A DNA stretch of 64,000 nucleotides from UKL13-2 sp038321965 (GTDB lineage Bacteria > Pseudomonadota > Gammaproteobacteria > Burkholderiales > Usitatibacteraceae), in the NCBI GenBank assembly GCA_038321965.1, contig JBBQFL010000009.1:44930-108929 (forward strand). Reading direction: 5' to 3'. The position numbers and the translations under genes are program-made. How positions within the stretch are numbered: the stretch's first letter is position 1; the number at the start of each line of letters is the position of its first letter. Under the pieces are notes generated by a model. It did no database searches and was not told the origin of the DNA. It saw nothing but the letters and a program-made list of their open reading frames with translations. This document shows, one piece after another, positions 27,584-37,058 of the stretch.

Positions 27584-30511
27584 TTAGGCCAAGGCAACCT
27601 GGCAGAGTGTAGTTTTGGTTTCTTGCATCATGGTCACACTGTCATAGCCGTAGGTCGTTGCCGTGTTGACGGCTTCACCACGCACGATAGGCGCAGCGCC
27701 CGCAGGATACTTGTCGAGCAAATCTTTTCCCTGCCACCAGCCGGCAAAGTGAAACGGAATGAAGGTTGTGCCCGATGCGACGCGTTCGGTAAGCATCGAT
27801 TTGACCTTGATTTTTGCGCCGGTCGGCGAATGGACCCAGACGTACTGATCGTTCTTGATCCCCCTCGCCTCGGCATCTTTCGGGTTTATCTCAACAAAAT
27901 TTTCCTGCTGCAATTCCGCCAGCCACGGGTTGGATCGTGTTTCATCACCGCCACCCTCGTACTCCACAAGCCGTCCTGAGGTCAGAATAAGCGGGAATTC
28001 CTTGCTGATGTCCTTGTTCTTATCCTGAATCGTTTTATAGAGAGTGTTCAAGCGCCAGAACGCGCCCTTGTCTGCATGCGTCGGATACTTGGCAACCATG
28101 TCCGGACGCGGGCTGTAGATCGGTTCGCGATGCTGCGGTATGGCATCCGGGAAGTTCCAGACCACCGCACGTGCCTTGGCGTTGCCGAAGGGGTGGCAGC
28201 CGTGAACTTTCAACACGACACGCTGAATGCCGCCGGAAAGATCGGTCTTCCAGTTTTTACCTTCGGCCGCCTTTTGCTCGGCTTCGGTCAGGTCGGCCCA
28301 CCACCCCAGTTTCTTCAGCAGAACATGATCAAACTCGGGATAGCCGGTGGTGATGTCCGCACCCAATGAGTGGGAACCGTCTTCAGCCAGCAAATTCACA
28401 CCATCCTTGTCGACGCCGAAGTTGGCACGGAAATTACCGCCGCCATCCATTACATGACGGCTGGTGTCGTACAGATTTGGTGAACCCGGATGCTTGAGCG
28501 CGGCGTTGCCATAGCAGGGCCACGGCAGGCCGAAATAATCACCGTTGATGTTGTAACCGGTTTCCTTGTCGATCACATCCTTGGTACAGCGCAGCGTCTT
28601 CACATCGAAGGCGTCCATGTTGCGCATATGCGCTTTCAGGCGCTCCGGCGACTGGCCGGTGTAGCCTATCGTCCAGCTGCCCGCGTTGATTTCACGCAGG
28701 ATGTCTTCAATCACCGGCTCATCACCGTTGAGCGCGATATTTTGCTTGCCGTTAGCCTTACCGACAAGTTGATCGCCAAAACCGAATTTCTTGGCGAACA
28801 GATACATGATCGTTTGATCGGGTTTGGATTCCCACAGCGGCTCGATCACCTTTTCACGCCACTGCACCGAGCGATTCGATGCCGTCACGGTGCCCACGGT
28901 TTCAAACTGCGTCGACGCCGGCAATAGATACACACCGTCCTGCCTGTCGGGCATCACCGCCGTCGCCGACGGATACGGATCGATAACCACCAGCAAATCC
29001 AGCTTTTCCATGGCCTTTTTCATATCCAGGCCACGGGTTTGGGAATTGGGTGCATGACCCCAATACACACACGCACGCAGGTTACTTTCCTGGTCGATGA
29101 GCTCGTTTTTTTCGAGTACGCCATCAATCCAGCGGGACACCGTCATTCCCGGTTTTTCCATCATGGCCTGCGAAGCGTACTGCGCCTTGATCCAGTCGTA
29201 GTCGACGTTCCAGACTTTGGCCCAATGTTTCCAGGCACCCGCCGCGAGGCCGTAATAGCCCGGCAATGAATCGGGATTGGGGCCAAGATCGGTCGCACCC
29301 TGCACGTTATCGTGACCACGGAATATGTTTGCGCCGCCTCCCGACACACCGATGTTGCCCAACGCCAATTGCAGGATGCATGACGCACGCACAATGGCAT
29401 TGCCGATCGTATGCTGGGTTTGGCCCATGCACCAGACAATTGTAGAGGGACGGTTCTTGGCCATCGCTTCGGCTGCCGCGTAGACCTCCGCTTCAGGTAC
29501 GCCACAGGCCTCTTCGACAGCCTTCGGATTCCATTTCTTCATTACATCTTCTTTGACCTTGTCCATGCCGAAAACACGGTCATTGATGTATTTCTTGTCT
29601 TCCCAGCCATTGCTGAAGATGTGATATAGCATGCCGAACAAGAACGGGATATCGGTGCCGGAACGAATACGGATGTATTGATCTGCCTTGGCTGCCGTGC
29701 GGGTGAAACGTGGATCGACGACAATCATGCGCGCGCCATTTTCCTTGGCATTGAGCATGTGCAGCATCGATACCGGATGTGCTTCGGCGGCATTGGAGCC
29801 GATATACATGGCGCACTTGGTGTTCGACATATCGTTGTACGAGTTGGTCATCGCACCGTAGCCCCAGGTGTTGGCCACGCCTGCCACCGTGGTCGAGTGA
29901 CAGATGCGCGCCTGGTGGTCGGTATTATTAGTGCCGAACAGCGACACGAACTTGCGCATCAGATACGACTGTTCGTTGTTGTGCTTCGAGGAACCAATCC
30001 AGTACACCGCATCCGGCCCGCTCTCCTTCTTGATTTTCATCATCTGGTCGCCGATCTCGTTGATCGCCTGCTCCCAACTGATGCGCGTGTATTTGCCGCC
30101 GACCAGTTTCATCGGATATCTGAGGCGATGCTCGCCGTGGCCGTGCTCGCGCAGTGCCGCACCCTTCGCGCAGTGCGCACCGAGGTTGATCGGCGAATCG
30201 AATACCGGCTCCTGACGTACCCACACGCCGTTCTGAACCACCGCGTCGATTGCACAGCCGACCGAGCAATGCGAGCACACGGTGCGCTTGATTTCTACCT
30301 TGCCCTCTCCCGCACCCGGCGCTGCAGCCTGTGCTTTCCTGACCATGGAAAATGGCAGTTGTGACGCGAACGCGCCAGCCCCTGCGACCATGCCGGATTT
30401 GCGCAGAAACGCTCTGCGGTCCATGGTGCCGATGGTTCGGTTCAATGCACTCGCCAAAATACCCGTCGTGCCGCTCTGGGTATGTCCGCTGGATTTTTTT
30501 GTTAGCAGCAT
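27584..30511 (-). CDS. fdhA: Formate dehydrogenase alpha subunit (Mo/W-bis-MGD)
   Basis: A 975-aa catalytic subunit that oxidises formate to CO2 in the periplasm. The twin-arginine signal DRRAFLRKSGMVAGAGAF (about 31-48) directs Tat export. An N-terminal [4Fe-4S] site CSHCSVGC lies near residue 79. The active-site residue is Cys near 202 in ARICHSTTVAG, encoded by TGT, so this is a cysteine and not a selenocysteine enzyme. The molybdopterin-binding lobes follow, with a C-terminal GRLVEYEGGGDETRSNPWL. GGAGAG precedes the ATG at 30511. TorD-like chaperone and FdhD genes are nearby. Confidence 0.96.
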   Translation of the reverse strand: MLLTKKSSGHTQSGTTGILASALNRTIGTMDRRAFLRKSGMVAGAGAFASQLPFSMVRKAQAAAPGAGEGKVEIKRTVCSHCSVGCAIDAVVQNGVWVRQEPVFDSPINLGAHCAKGAALREHGHGEHRLRYPMKLVGGKYTRISWEQAINEIGDQMMKIKKESGPDAVYWIGSSKHNNEQSYLMRKFVSLFGTNNTDHQARICHSTTVAGVANTWGYGAMTNSYNDMSNTKCAMYIGSNAAEAHPVSMLHMLNAKENGARMIVVDPRFTRTAAKADQYIRIRSGTDIPFLFGMLYHIFSNGWEDKKYINDRVFGMDKVKEDVMKKWNPKAVEEACGVPEAEVYAAAEAMAKNRPSTIVWCMGQTQHTIGNAIVRASCILQLALGNIGVSGGGANIFRGHDNVQGATDLGPNPDSLPGYYGLAAGAWKHWAKVWNVDYDWIKAQYASQAMMEKPGMTVSRWIDGVLEKNELIDQESNLRACVYWGHAPNSQTRGLDMKKAMEKLDLLVVIDPYPSATAVMPDRQDGVYLLPASTQFETVGTVTASNRSVQWREKVIEPLWESKPDQTIMYLFAKKFGFGDQLVGKANGKQNIALNGDEPVIEDILREINAGSWTIGYTGQSPERLKAHMRNMDAFDVKTLRCTKDVIDKETGYNINGDYFGLPWPCYGNAALKHPGSPNLYDTSRHVMDGGGNFRANFGVDKDGVNLLAEDGSHSLGADITTGYPEFDHVLLKKLGWWADLTEAEQKAAEGKNWKTDLSGGIQRVVLKVHGCHPFGNAKARAVVWNFPDAIPQHREPIYSPRPDMVAKYPTHADKGAFWRLNTLYKTIQDKNKDISKEFPLILTSGRLVEYEGGGDETRSNPWLAELQQENFVEINPKDAEARGIKNDQYVWVHSPTGAKIKVKSMLTERVASGTTFIPFHFAGWWQGKDLLDKYPAGAAPIVRGEAVNTATTYGYDSVTMMQETKTTLCQVALA

Positions 30512-30526
30512 GATTTCTCTCCTCGC

Positions 30527-30754
30527 CTAAATCTTGGTGGTTTCGTAGTACTGCGCGATATGCGGCGTCAGGTGATAACCCTTCGGTTTCGCAGCCTTTG
30601 TTTCAGCGACTGCGGTTTCCACAATGTCGGTCGCGCTCCCTCCGCCCACCACGGTTGCCACCGCGCCTGCGCTGGCCAGCGTTGCGCCCAGCAGGAATTT
30701 CCTGCGCGCGGTTTGTGGTTGCACGGGCGTCGATGTTTTGGAATCGTGTTTCAT
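30527..30754 (-). CDS. Formate dehydrogenase-region Tat-signal protein
   Basis: A 75-aa protein with a twin-arginine motif (ARRKFLLGATLASAGAV) and a short tail ending KGYHLTPHIAQYYETTKI. It matches the small Tat-target family found beside formate dehydrogenase genes (annotated formate dehydrogenase region TAT target). It ends 15 bases before fdhA. Its role is unknown; it may remain attached as a small membrane-associated subunit. Confidence 0.9.
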   Translation of the reverse strand: MKHDSKTSTPVQPQTARRKFLLGATLASAGAVATVVGGGSATDIVETAVAETKAAKPKGYHLTPHIAQYYETTKI

Positions 30755-30840
30755 GGCGGAACTCCTTGGCTTGATGGAGATGCTTGATGTGGTCTTGAGA
30801 GCAGGCAGAAAGATATTTGTTTATGGGCCATGCAGTCGGT

Positions 30841-31482
30841 CTATTGCATGTCAAAGGCTTGAATTTCAATCTCGAAAAAACACCTAGCAAACGCGGCGAC
30901 GCGCTTATAGTAGTTTGAATTTTCATTATTTATTGTTGCGTCGCAGCATTGCACCACCCAGGGCTGCAAGTGCTTTTTGAAAAACTGCTGCTGCGCCGCC
31001 AGCGTCGCAGGAACGCTTGCAATATCGCCCAGAATGATCGCGCGCATAACATCGCACAATGCGGCCAAATGGTCTTCGGTCTCGCTCGCGGCAGTGTCCC
31101 GTGAAAAACCCATACGGGCAAGGTCCGACCGCAATTCTGCCAGTGGCTTTTCATTCAGGAATCCTGCCTGATAGTAAGAGCCATAGGGCATCAGTTGCGC
31201 ACGCCCCACCCCACCAAACAGCTTATCGAACTCTTCTTGCACGGCATCCGGCGTGACTGCGGCAGACGCAGCGGCCAACGCAGCCCATGCCTTTGCCATC
31301 GCATCACCAAGCGCTGACTCCGATGTCGGCTTCGGCGCGATCGTGATCGCCTGCAGCAAACGCTCATCGGGGGCGCGAAAAAAAATACTGGCCAGTAACG
31401 CGTAAAAATCAGCGCGCGCCTGATCTTCCACGTCGATGGCACGCGGTTGTTCAAAGCGAATGGGCTGACTCGTGCTCGTCAT
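30841..31482 (-). CDS. TorD/DmsD-family maturation chaperone
   Basis: A 213-aa all-helical protein of the family that binds Tat signals and inserts cofactor into molybdoenzymes. Family traits include ARADFYALLASIFFRAPDE, EFDKLFGGVGRAQLMPYGSYY and EDHLAALCDVM. The start at 31482 overlaps the preceding ferredoxin-gene stop as ATGA. Its probable client is the FdhA precursor. Confidence 0.9.
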   Translation of the reverse strand: MTSTSQPIRFEQPRAIDVEDQARADFYALLASIFFRAPDERLLQAITIAPKPTSESALGDAMAKAWAALAAASAAVTPDAVQEEFDKLFGGVGRAQLMPYGSYYQAGFLNEKPLAELRSDLARMGFSRDTAASETEDHLAALCDVMRAIILGDIASVPATLAAQQQFFKKHLQPWVVQCCDATINNENSNYYKRVAAFARCFFEIEIQAFDMQ

Positions 31483-33320
31483 TTTCGTGCGGGCGGCAGT
31501 GAAGATTTTCCGGTAAGAATCGAGTACTCGTGCTGGTTGGACATCATGTCCACCACGCGGCAATCGGCGCACATCTGCAGGCGCTTCAGCTTCTCCCCGC
31601 CTTGAAACATCGAGTGGCCCGCGAGCTTGCCCAACATGCTTTCGATCATCTGTCGCGTACCAAGGACTTTGCCGCAGGAGATGCAGTCGAAAGGCTCGGC
31701 AGCGTTAAGTACCACTGCGGATTTGCGCTGGTCGTTCAGCAACAGACGCGGAAACAGCGTGATCGCATTTTCAGGACAGGTTTTTTCGCACAAGCCGCAT
31801 TGCACGCAATTGCGTTCCAGGAACTTGAGTTGGGCAACGTCGCCGCCATCCATTAACGCAGATTCCGGGCAGGCCCCCGCACAGGCCAAACACATGGTGC
31901 ATTTTTGTTTGTCGACGTTGATCGCACCGAACAGACTGCCTGTCGGCAAGACGATTTGTTCGGGCAATGATTTCGCGTGCCGCATCAAATGTTCAATCGC
32001 GAATTCCAGCGTGCCTCGTTTGTCGTTGGAAAGATTAAAGCCTGCCGGCACGGCAACTGTCTCGCCGGGAACCAGCGGTCGCAAAGCCGCCGCGGAAATC
32101 GTGCCGTCCGTTGCCGCGATCAGCGAGAAGTGCGTGCCGGCAAAACCGAGGGCGTGCAGGATGGTCTCACCGAGCTTCATTTCCGCGCGTAAAGCATCGA
32201 GATATTGCGGTGCTTCGCTGGCGGTGGTGAGCACCGCCACATGCCCCGCGCCGTATGCGACGGCACCGAGCAAAACATCGAGGCCAGTCGAGGCGACATG
32301 CCAAGCCTGCAGCGGCAACACATTCGCAGGCAAGCCGGGTCCATCGGCGGCAAGGGCAATGAGTGCATCGCGTCCATCGGACCCGCTATGAAACAGCACG
32401 ACCGGCAAATCACCCTGCCCTTTGGCCGCGAGGCGATAGCTGTTGAGCAGTATTTTCAGTTGCGCGCCGCGATCAGCGACCTGCGGATATTGGTAACTCA
32501 TCGCGCCGGAAGGGCAAACCGTCGCGCAAGCGCCGCAACCCATGCATAGATGCGGATCGACTTTGATGATGTCCCCTGCCGATGAAATCGCCGCGGCGGA
32601 GCAAATATCGATACATTTGTTGCAGCCGACCTGCTTCGAACGGCTATGCGCGCAAATTGATTCCTTGTATGCGAAAAACTTGGGCTTTTCAAATTCGCCA
32701 ACCATCTCCGGCAACTCGGCCAGCGCCCGGGCCAAAGCCGCGCCGTCTATGGCATGAAAGTAACCCTGCGGTGGCTGGTGTATGTTGAAGACAGCGATAG
32801 CGCGCAGATCCAGCACCAAATCGAACGGGGATGTTTGCAGTCCCTGCTCCAGTAGTGCTTTGGATTCGAACACCAGCTCGAATGCACCCAGATAACCGCT
32901 GAGTGACACCAGCCTGCCAGCAACGATCTCAGTCTCGGCCATCTCTGGGGCCTCATCTGCGCCGGTCCAAAGTACTGCGATCGTCAACTGTGGATCAAGG
33001 CCTTCGGCCGCCTGCGCGAGTCTCGCCGCGGTATCTGCGATGACCAGCAAGCGTCCCGACGATGAATATCCGACGCTTGCCACGGAGGCAAAGTGTGGCA
33101 TTTGACCGATTGCGTCCAGGGCGGCGATTTTGGCGTCAAGAGAAATACGCTCCTGCCCACGCGCTGAATCAACTGCAACAGTCCAGCCCGAGGCTTCGAA
33201 GAGCGACGTTTCGATATCGCCGGGAACGGAAGTATCCGCCCGACGGTAGCCCGCAGTGTCAGACGCCAACGTGATCGCAGCGACAGCACCCCGCGCGTGA
33301 TCCTCGCGAATGGACTCCAT
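31479..33320 (-). CDS. Polyferredoxin-like 4Fe-4S protein of the fdh cluster
   Basis: A 613-aa protein without a signal peptide. It has an N-terminal domain without recognisable motifs (about 1-200), then paired ferredoxin modules: CNKCIDICSAAAI with CMGCGACATVCPSGAM, then CTMCLACAGACPESAL with CVQCGLCEKTCPENAI. A C-terminal CISCGK ... CADC pair follows. Proteins of this layout accompany betaproteobacterial formate dehydrogenases and are thought to act in cytoplasmic electron transfer or maturation. The start at 33320 has GAGGAG directly upstream. It overlaps the TorD-like gene by 4 bases. Confidence 0.87.
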   Translation of the reverse strand: MESIREDHARGAVAAITLASDTAGYRRADTSVPGDIETSLFEASGWTVAVDSARGQERISLDAKIAALDAIGQMPHFASVASVGYSSSGRLLVIADTAARLAQAAEGLDPQLTIAVLWTGADEAPEMAETEIVAGRLVSLSGYLGAFELVFESKALLEQGLQTSPFDLVLDLRAIAVFNIHQPPQGYFHAIDGAALARALAELPEMVGEFEKPKFFAYKESICAHSRSKQVGCNKCIDICSAAAISSAGDIIKVDPHLCMGCGACATVCPSGAMSYQYPQVADRGAQLKILLNSYRLAAKGQGDLPVVLFHSGSDGRDALIALAADGPGLPANVLPLQAWHVASTGLDVLLGAVAYGAGHVAVLTTASEAPQYLDALRAEMKLGETILHALGFAGTHFSLIAATDGTISAAALRPLVPGETVAVPAGFNLSNDKRGTLEFAIEHLMRHAKSLPEQIVLPTGSLFGAINVDKQKCTMCLACAGACPESALMDGGDVAQLKFLERNCVQCGLCEKTCPENAITLFPRLLLNDQRKSAVVLNAAEPFDCISCGKVLGTRQMIESMLGKLAGHSMFQGGEKLKRLQMCADCRVVDMMSNQHEYSILTGKSSLPPARK

Positions 33321-33417
33321 CTCCTCACTTCTATGTTGTGGTGTACCTACAGCAATGTGCCGCCAGATTTTACAAGCACTGCGCCCGTGAGTCGGCAATA
33401 TTTAATACATACGTTTA

Positions 33418-34086
33418 TTACTGATTCGTTTGCGCAATGCCTTTCTTGACCATGGCAGCCGATTGCTCAATTTGGGGTTCGCATTTCTCGTGAACTTTGG
33501 CCCTGTTGCCTTGTGGCAGCTGCAGCGTGGCCTCGCGCGCGACTGGCGAGGGCAAGGCGGTGTTGTCGTCAAGCGGCATCACCGCCATTACCTCGGTAGC
33601 GGCAGACGCTTCGGCTACGCTTTCTTCCTCGTCGTCAAACAGCCCCAACGTCTTCGAAATATTCATCTGCCGGATTACGTCGATCGACAGCGGCCTCTCG
33701 ATGGAATAGTCGTCGATGTAGATGTCGAGCCGATCCATGACGTTGTAGTGCGGATCGGTGAAGAGCTTTTTCATCGCCTGATTGCGTAGCTGTGCGTCGA
33801 CGTTTTTCGCCATAAATGGGGAGAAATCGGATTGCGGCGTAAGGCTGTCGAGCGACGGCAGGGCGACAGGCTGAGTCGAATTCGGCAAACCCGGCTCTGC
33901 GCGGGCATCTTCAGCCATTTTTGGCTGAAGATGCCCATCAATGCTGGTGTTTGTTAATTCGACAGCTTCGGGCGTGCTCGCCGTCACCGGCGGGGAAGCT
34001 GTCTGTGTCTGGTCGCGCTTTATCCTTGACCAACGGGCGAGGAAAGGTTCATCGGTATTCTTCTTTGCGCTATCGTCGCCCGTCAT
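33418..34086 (-). CDS. DUF3306 domain protein
   Basis: A 222-aa hydrophilic protein. An N-terminal FLARWSRIKRD motif and a central FMAKNVDAQLRNQAMKKLF, followed by DPHYNVMDRLDIYIDDY, identify the DUF3306 family, which occurs in formate dehydrogenase clusters. The C-terminal part is low in complexity and acidic. It overlaps the DUF3305 gene by 4 bases (ATGA). The function is unknown; a role in enzyme maturation is inferred from co-occurrence. Confidence 0.88.
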   Translation of the reverse strand: MTGDDSAKKNTDEPFLARWSRIKRDQTQTASPPVTASTPEAVELTNTSIDGHLQPKMAEDARAEPGLPNSTQPVALPSLDSLTPQSDFSPFMAKNVDAQLRNQAMKKLFTDPHYNVMDRLDIYIDDYSIERPLSIDVIRQMNISKTLGLFDDEEESVAEASAATEVMAVMPLDDNTALPSPVAREATLQLPQGNRAKVHEKCEPQIEQSAAMVKKGIAQTNQ

Positions 34087-34589
34087 GACAACCCGCCTTT
34101 GTAGCGCCCATCCTTGCTTTCAAATGATTTTGGCCGGATGCGCTGCTTCCTTTCCGGCGGCTGATAATTCTCATTCACCCACTCTGACAACTCGGCAAAA
34201 ATATCCGCGGGCATCGCCACGCTCTCCACCTTTTCCTGTGCGTCCATCAATCTCGCCGCTTCGTTGTAGCTCAGCGTCACCAAATGCGGGTAGATCGACA
34301 CACCATCCTCCGCCACGCGCCAGGTGACGAAAACCTTTGGTTCCGGCGCCGTGATGTTCAGATAATAGCCTTCGCCCTCGTCGCGATATACCAGCAGCAC
34401 AAAGCCAGGATAAAGCTTATGCAACAACCCTTCGCGCTCCATGAGTATGCGCGGCTCAGTCGCACTGCCGTCGTCGGGCAACACACCGGCCAATTGCCAC
34501 TTTTCACTTTGCCAGCGGTTGTTGACGGCGATGCGCTCCATCACTACAGAAATCGCGAACGACAATTTTTCCAATTCAGCCCCGTCCAT
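34083..34589 (-). CDS. DUF3305 domain protein
   Basis: A 168-aa protein. The N-terminal ISVVMERIAVNNRWQSEKWQ and the following GLLHKLYPGFVLLVYRDEGE are typical of DUF3305, which is consistently paired with DUF3306 upstream of formate dehydrogenase genes. It is the first gene of the row that runs through fdhA, and it diverges from moaA across about 104 bases. The function is not established. Confidence 0.88.
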   Translation of the reverse strand: MDGAELEKLSFAISVVMERIAVNNRWQSEKWQLAGVLPDDGSATEPRILMEREGLLHKLYPGFVLLVYRDEGEGYYLNITAPEPKVFVTWRVAEDGVSIYPHLVTLSYNEAARLMDAQEKVESVAMPADIFAELSEWVNENYQPPERKQRIRPKSFESKDGRYKGGLS

Positions 34590-34693
34590 CGCCGGCGCAG
34601 CTTGTGTCGGCGTTCTACAGACTAGTTTCGCACAACGCGTGAGCGTGAATGCAGCGCGTCAGAACCAAGCAGCAATTCCGTTATCCTATACAC

Positions 34694-35797
34694 ATGTCGA
34701 TTCGAGACACGATCAGTATCATTCCCGTCGCACAGACGAATTCACTACGTATCCCTGCGCTCACCGGCAAGGTGGACGCGTGCACGCTCGCCGATACGCG
34801 CGGTCGCCGTTTGCGCGACCTGCGCATTTCAGTCACCGACCGCTGCAATTTCCGCTGTACCTATTGCATGCCGAGGGAAATTTTCGACGCCGACTACCAA
34901 TTCCTGCCGCACGCCGAGTTGCTCACCTTCGAGGAAATCCTGCGTATTGCGAAAGTGGCTCACTCGCTGGGTGTGGAGAAAATTCGCCTTACCGGCGGCG
35001 AGCCTTTGTTACGAAAAGGTATCGAGCGCCTGATTGAAATGCTCGCGCGCGAATTGCCCGGTGTTGACCTGACGCTCACCACCAACGGCACCGCGCTGAA
35101 GACGCGCGCACAAAGCCTCAAAGACGCTGGTTTGAATCGCGTCACCGTCAGCCTCGATTCGCTGGACGACGCTACCTTCCGCGCCATGAATGACGTTGAT
35201 TTTCCGGTGGCGAAAGTGCTCGACGCCATCGACGCCGCTGCTGCCGTTGGCCTGGGGCCGATCAAGATCAACATGGTCGTCAAACGGGGTGTGAACGACC
35301 ATCAGATTGTCGACATGGCGCGGCATTTCAAAGGCTCACCGCACATCGTTCGCTTTATTGAATTCATGGACGTAGGCGCCACCAACGGCTGGCGCATGGA
35401 TGACGTGATTCCCTCAGCCGAAGTCGTGCGCCGTATCAGCGCGAAATTTCCGCTGGTGGTTGCCGATGCGAACTATCAGGGCGAAGTGGCAGCGCGCTGG
35501 CGTTATGCCGATGGCTCCGGCGAAATCGGTGTGATCTCGAGCGTGACCGAGGCTTTTTGCGGGACATGTACCAGAGCAAGGCTATCGACCGATGGGCAGC
35601 TCTTTACCTGCCTGTTTGCAGAGAAAGGTTATGACTTGAAACAGCTGTTGCGCGGTGGTGATGAAAAAGGCGCAGACTCAGTCATCCACGATGCGCTCGC
35701 GGCGATTTGGCAGCAGCGAGTGGATCGGTATTCGGAAATTCGCACAGCGGAGTCGGCGAAGGCGCGCAAGGTTGAGATGAGTTTTATTGGGGGTTAG
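34694..35797 (+). CDS. moaA: GTP 3',8-cyclase MoaA
   Basis: A 367-aa radical SAM enzyme for the first step of molybdopterin synthesis (GTP to the 3',8-cyclo intermediate). The N-terminal cluster is CNFRCTYC and the C-terminal cluster is CGTCTRARLSTDGQLFTC. The SAM-binding RLTGGEPLLRKG is present and the chain ends in the usual Gly-Gly. It diverges from the formate dehydrogenase operon that needs the cofactor. The ATG at 34694 is chosen over an upstream in-frame start because conserved sequence begins about 30 residues later. Confidence 0.95.
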   Translation: MSIRDTISIIPVAQTNSLRIPALTGKVDACTLADTRGRRLRDLRISVTDRCNFRCTYCMPREIFDADYQFLPHAELLTFEEILRIAKVAHSLGVEKIRLTGGEPLLRKGIERLIEMLARELPGVDLTLTTNGTALKTRAQSLKDAGLNRVTVSLDSLDDATFRAMNDVDFPVAKVLDAIDAAAAVGLGPIKINMVVKRGVNDHQIVDMARHFKGSPHIVRFIEFMDVGATNGWRMDDVIPSAEVVRRISAKFPLVVADANYQGEVAARWRYADGSGEIGVISSVTEAFCGTCTRARLSTDGQLFTCLFAEKGYDLKQLLRGGDEKGADSVIHDALAAIWQQRVDRYSEIRTAESAKARKVEMSFIGG

Positions 35798-35825
35798 TGG
35801 GTTTTTTTCCACAAAAGGAGCAGCG

Positions 35826-36272
35826 ATGAAATCGATTTCACAAGCCGTATTTTATGCTTTGCTAGTTATTGCTAGCACATTCGCCCATGCGGCGGATGAC
35901 GGCTCAAAACTTTTTCTGACAATGGAGTTGAAAGATGGCGAAACGACAATCGGAACGCCGAAAATCGTCGTTGTTTCCGGTGAAAAGGGCAGTATCGCTG
36001 TCGGCTCGAAAAGTGTTTCCGCGGCAACTGGGGTCCTTCAACAGCGCGATTATAGAATCGACGTAATGCCAGCACTTGAAGCCACTGGCGAATTGTTGAC
36101 TTCCTACGAAGTGACAATCATTTCACCAGCATCTGATGGTGGTGCATCAAATACCCGAACCATGAAAATGAAAATCAAGCAGAAGCCTGGCGAGACCATC
36201 ATGCTTCAAGTTCCAGGTGCAAACGGGGAACAGCCGTTACAGCTGACGGTGAAAACGGACATCGTTTCCTGA
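35826..36272 (+). CDS. Small exported protein of unknown function
   Basis: A 148-aa protein with a signal peptide (AVFYALLVIASTFAHA) and a beta-rich mature part: LKDGETTIGTPKIVVVSGEK, then KMKIKQKPGETIMLQV. AGGAG precedes the ATG at 35826. I recognise no family. The segment is reminiscent of the beta strands of secretin-type N domains, but the resemblance is too weak to assign. Confidence 0.72.
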   Translation: MKSISQAVFYALLVIASTFAHAADDGSKLFLTMELKDGETTIGTPKIVVVSGEKGSIAVGSKSVSAATGVLQQRDYRIDVMPALEATGELLTSYEVTIISPASDGGASNTRTMKMKIKQKPGETIMLQVPGANGEQPLQLTVKTDIVS

Positions 36273-36301
36273 TAGGTTTATTGCGGCCACAAAGGAAGTA
36301 G

Positions 36302-36973
36302 ATGCACATTCCCGCCCTCCTCCAGTTCCTCGAAGGCCTCGCCGAGAACAACAATCGGCCCTGGTTTCTTCACAACAAACCGTCCTACGACATCCTGCGC
36401 GAGGAGTTCACCGAACTCGTCGCCGACATCGTGCAGCGCGTCGCCAAGTTTGACAGCGACATCGAGCAGGTTGATCCGAAGAAATGCCTGTTCCGCATCT
36501 ATCGCGACGTGCGATTTTCGAAGAACAAGGACCCATACAAGACACATTTTTCGGGCGTCATCGGCGGCAAGACCACCGACAAATCGAAACCCTCGTATTA
36601 CTTTCAGATCAGTGAAAAAGGCGTGCTTGGCGTCGGTGGCGGGATCTACATGCCCGAGCCCGACACGCTGCAGAAGATCCGCCACTTCATCATCGGCGAA
36701 CCCGCGCTGTTGGACAAATTGTTGAAAGACAAAGGGCTGATCAAGACTTTTGGTGGACTCTCTGAGGAAGATCGCATGCAGCGGCCACCAAAGGGTTATC
36801 AGCATTTATCCGTTGACCACCCGCATCTTGAAGTCATCAAGAACCGGCATTTTTTCGCCTTTACCGAAACCAACCTGAAAAAGAAATTATCGAAGGACTT
36901 GGCCAAAACCATCGGCGATGAATTTGCGGATTTGTATCCGCTGATCGTCTGGCTGCGGGAAGCAGTTAGATAA
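36302..36973 (+). CDS. DUF2461 domain protein
   Basis: A 223-aa protein of the DUF2461 (YkgF-like) family. It starts LLQFLEGLAENNNRPWF, with KCLFRIYRDVRFSKNKDPYK and the C-terminal KNRHFFAFTETNLKKKLS. A role is not established. AAGGAAG precedes the ATG at 36302. It lies in the moaA-moeA strand run with a repeat copy directly downstream. Confidence 0.9.
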   Translation: MHIPALLQFLEGLAENNNRPWFLHNKPSYDILREEFTELVADIVQRVAKFDSDIEQVDPKKCLFRIYRDVRFSKNKDPYKTHFSGVIGGKTTDKSKPSYYFQISEKGVLGVGGGIYMPEPDTLQKIRHFIIGEPALLDKLLKDKGLIKTFGGLSEEDRMQRPPKGYQHLSVDHPHLEVIKNRHFFAFTETNLKKKLSKDLAKTIGDEFADLYPLIVWLREAVR

Positions 36974-36976
36974 CGA

Positions 36977-37045
36977 AACTCCAGCATTGGCGAGCTTCTT
37001 CAGACACTTTAACGCCAGAAGTCGCCCCAATGCTCGATCTACGTA
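36977..37045. repeat. Dispersed hairpin repeat, copy 5
   Basis: The left arm GCATTGGCGAGCTTCTT and the right arm AGAAGTCGCCCCAATGC form a hairpin with a 16-base loop. It is flanked by GAAACTCCA on the left and TCGATCTACGTAATT on the right. This is one of the best-preserved copies. Confidence 0.75.
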
Positions 37046-37058
37046 ATTAAATCGCATA

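Noticed and set aside
27584..30511. Possible selenocysteine formate dehydrogenase
   Set aside because: The active-site codon in ARICHSTT is TGT (Cys), with no in-frame TGA in the gene.
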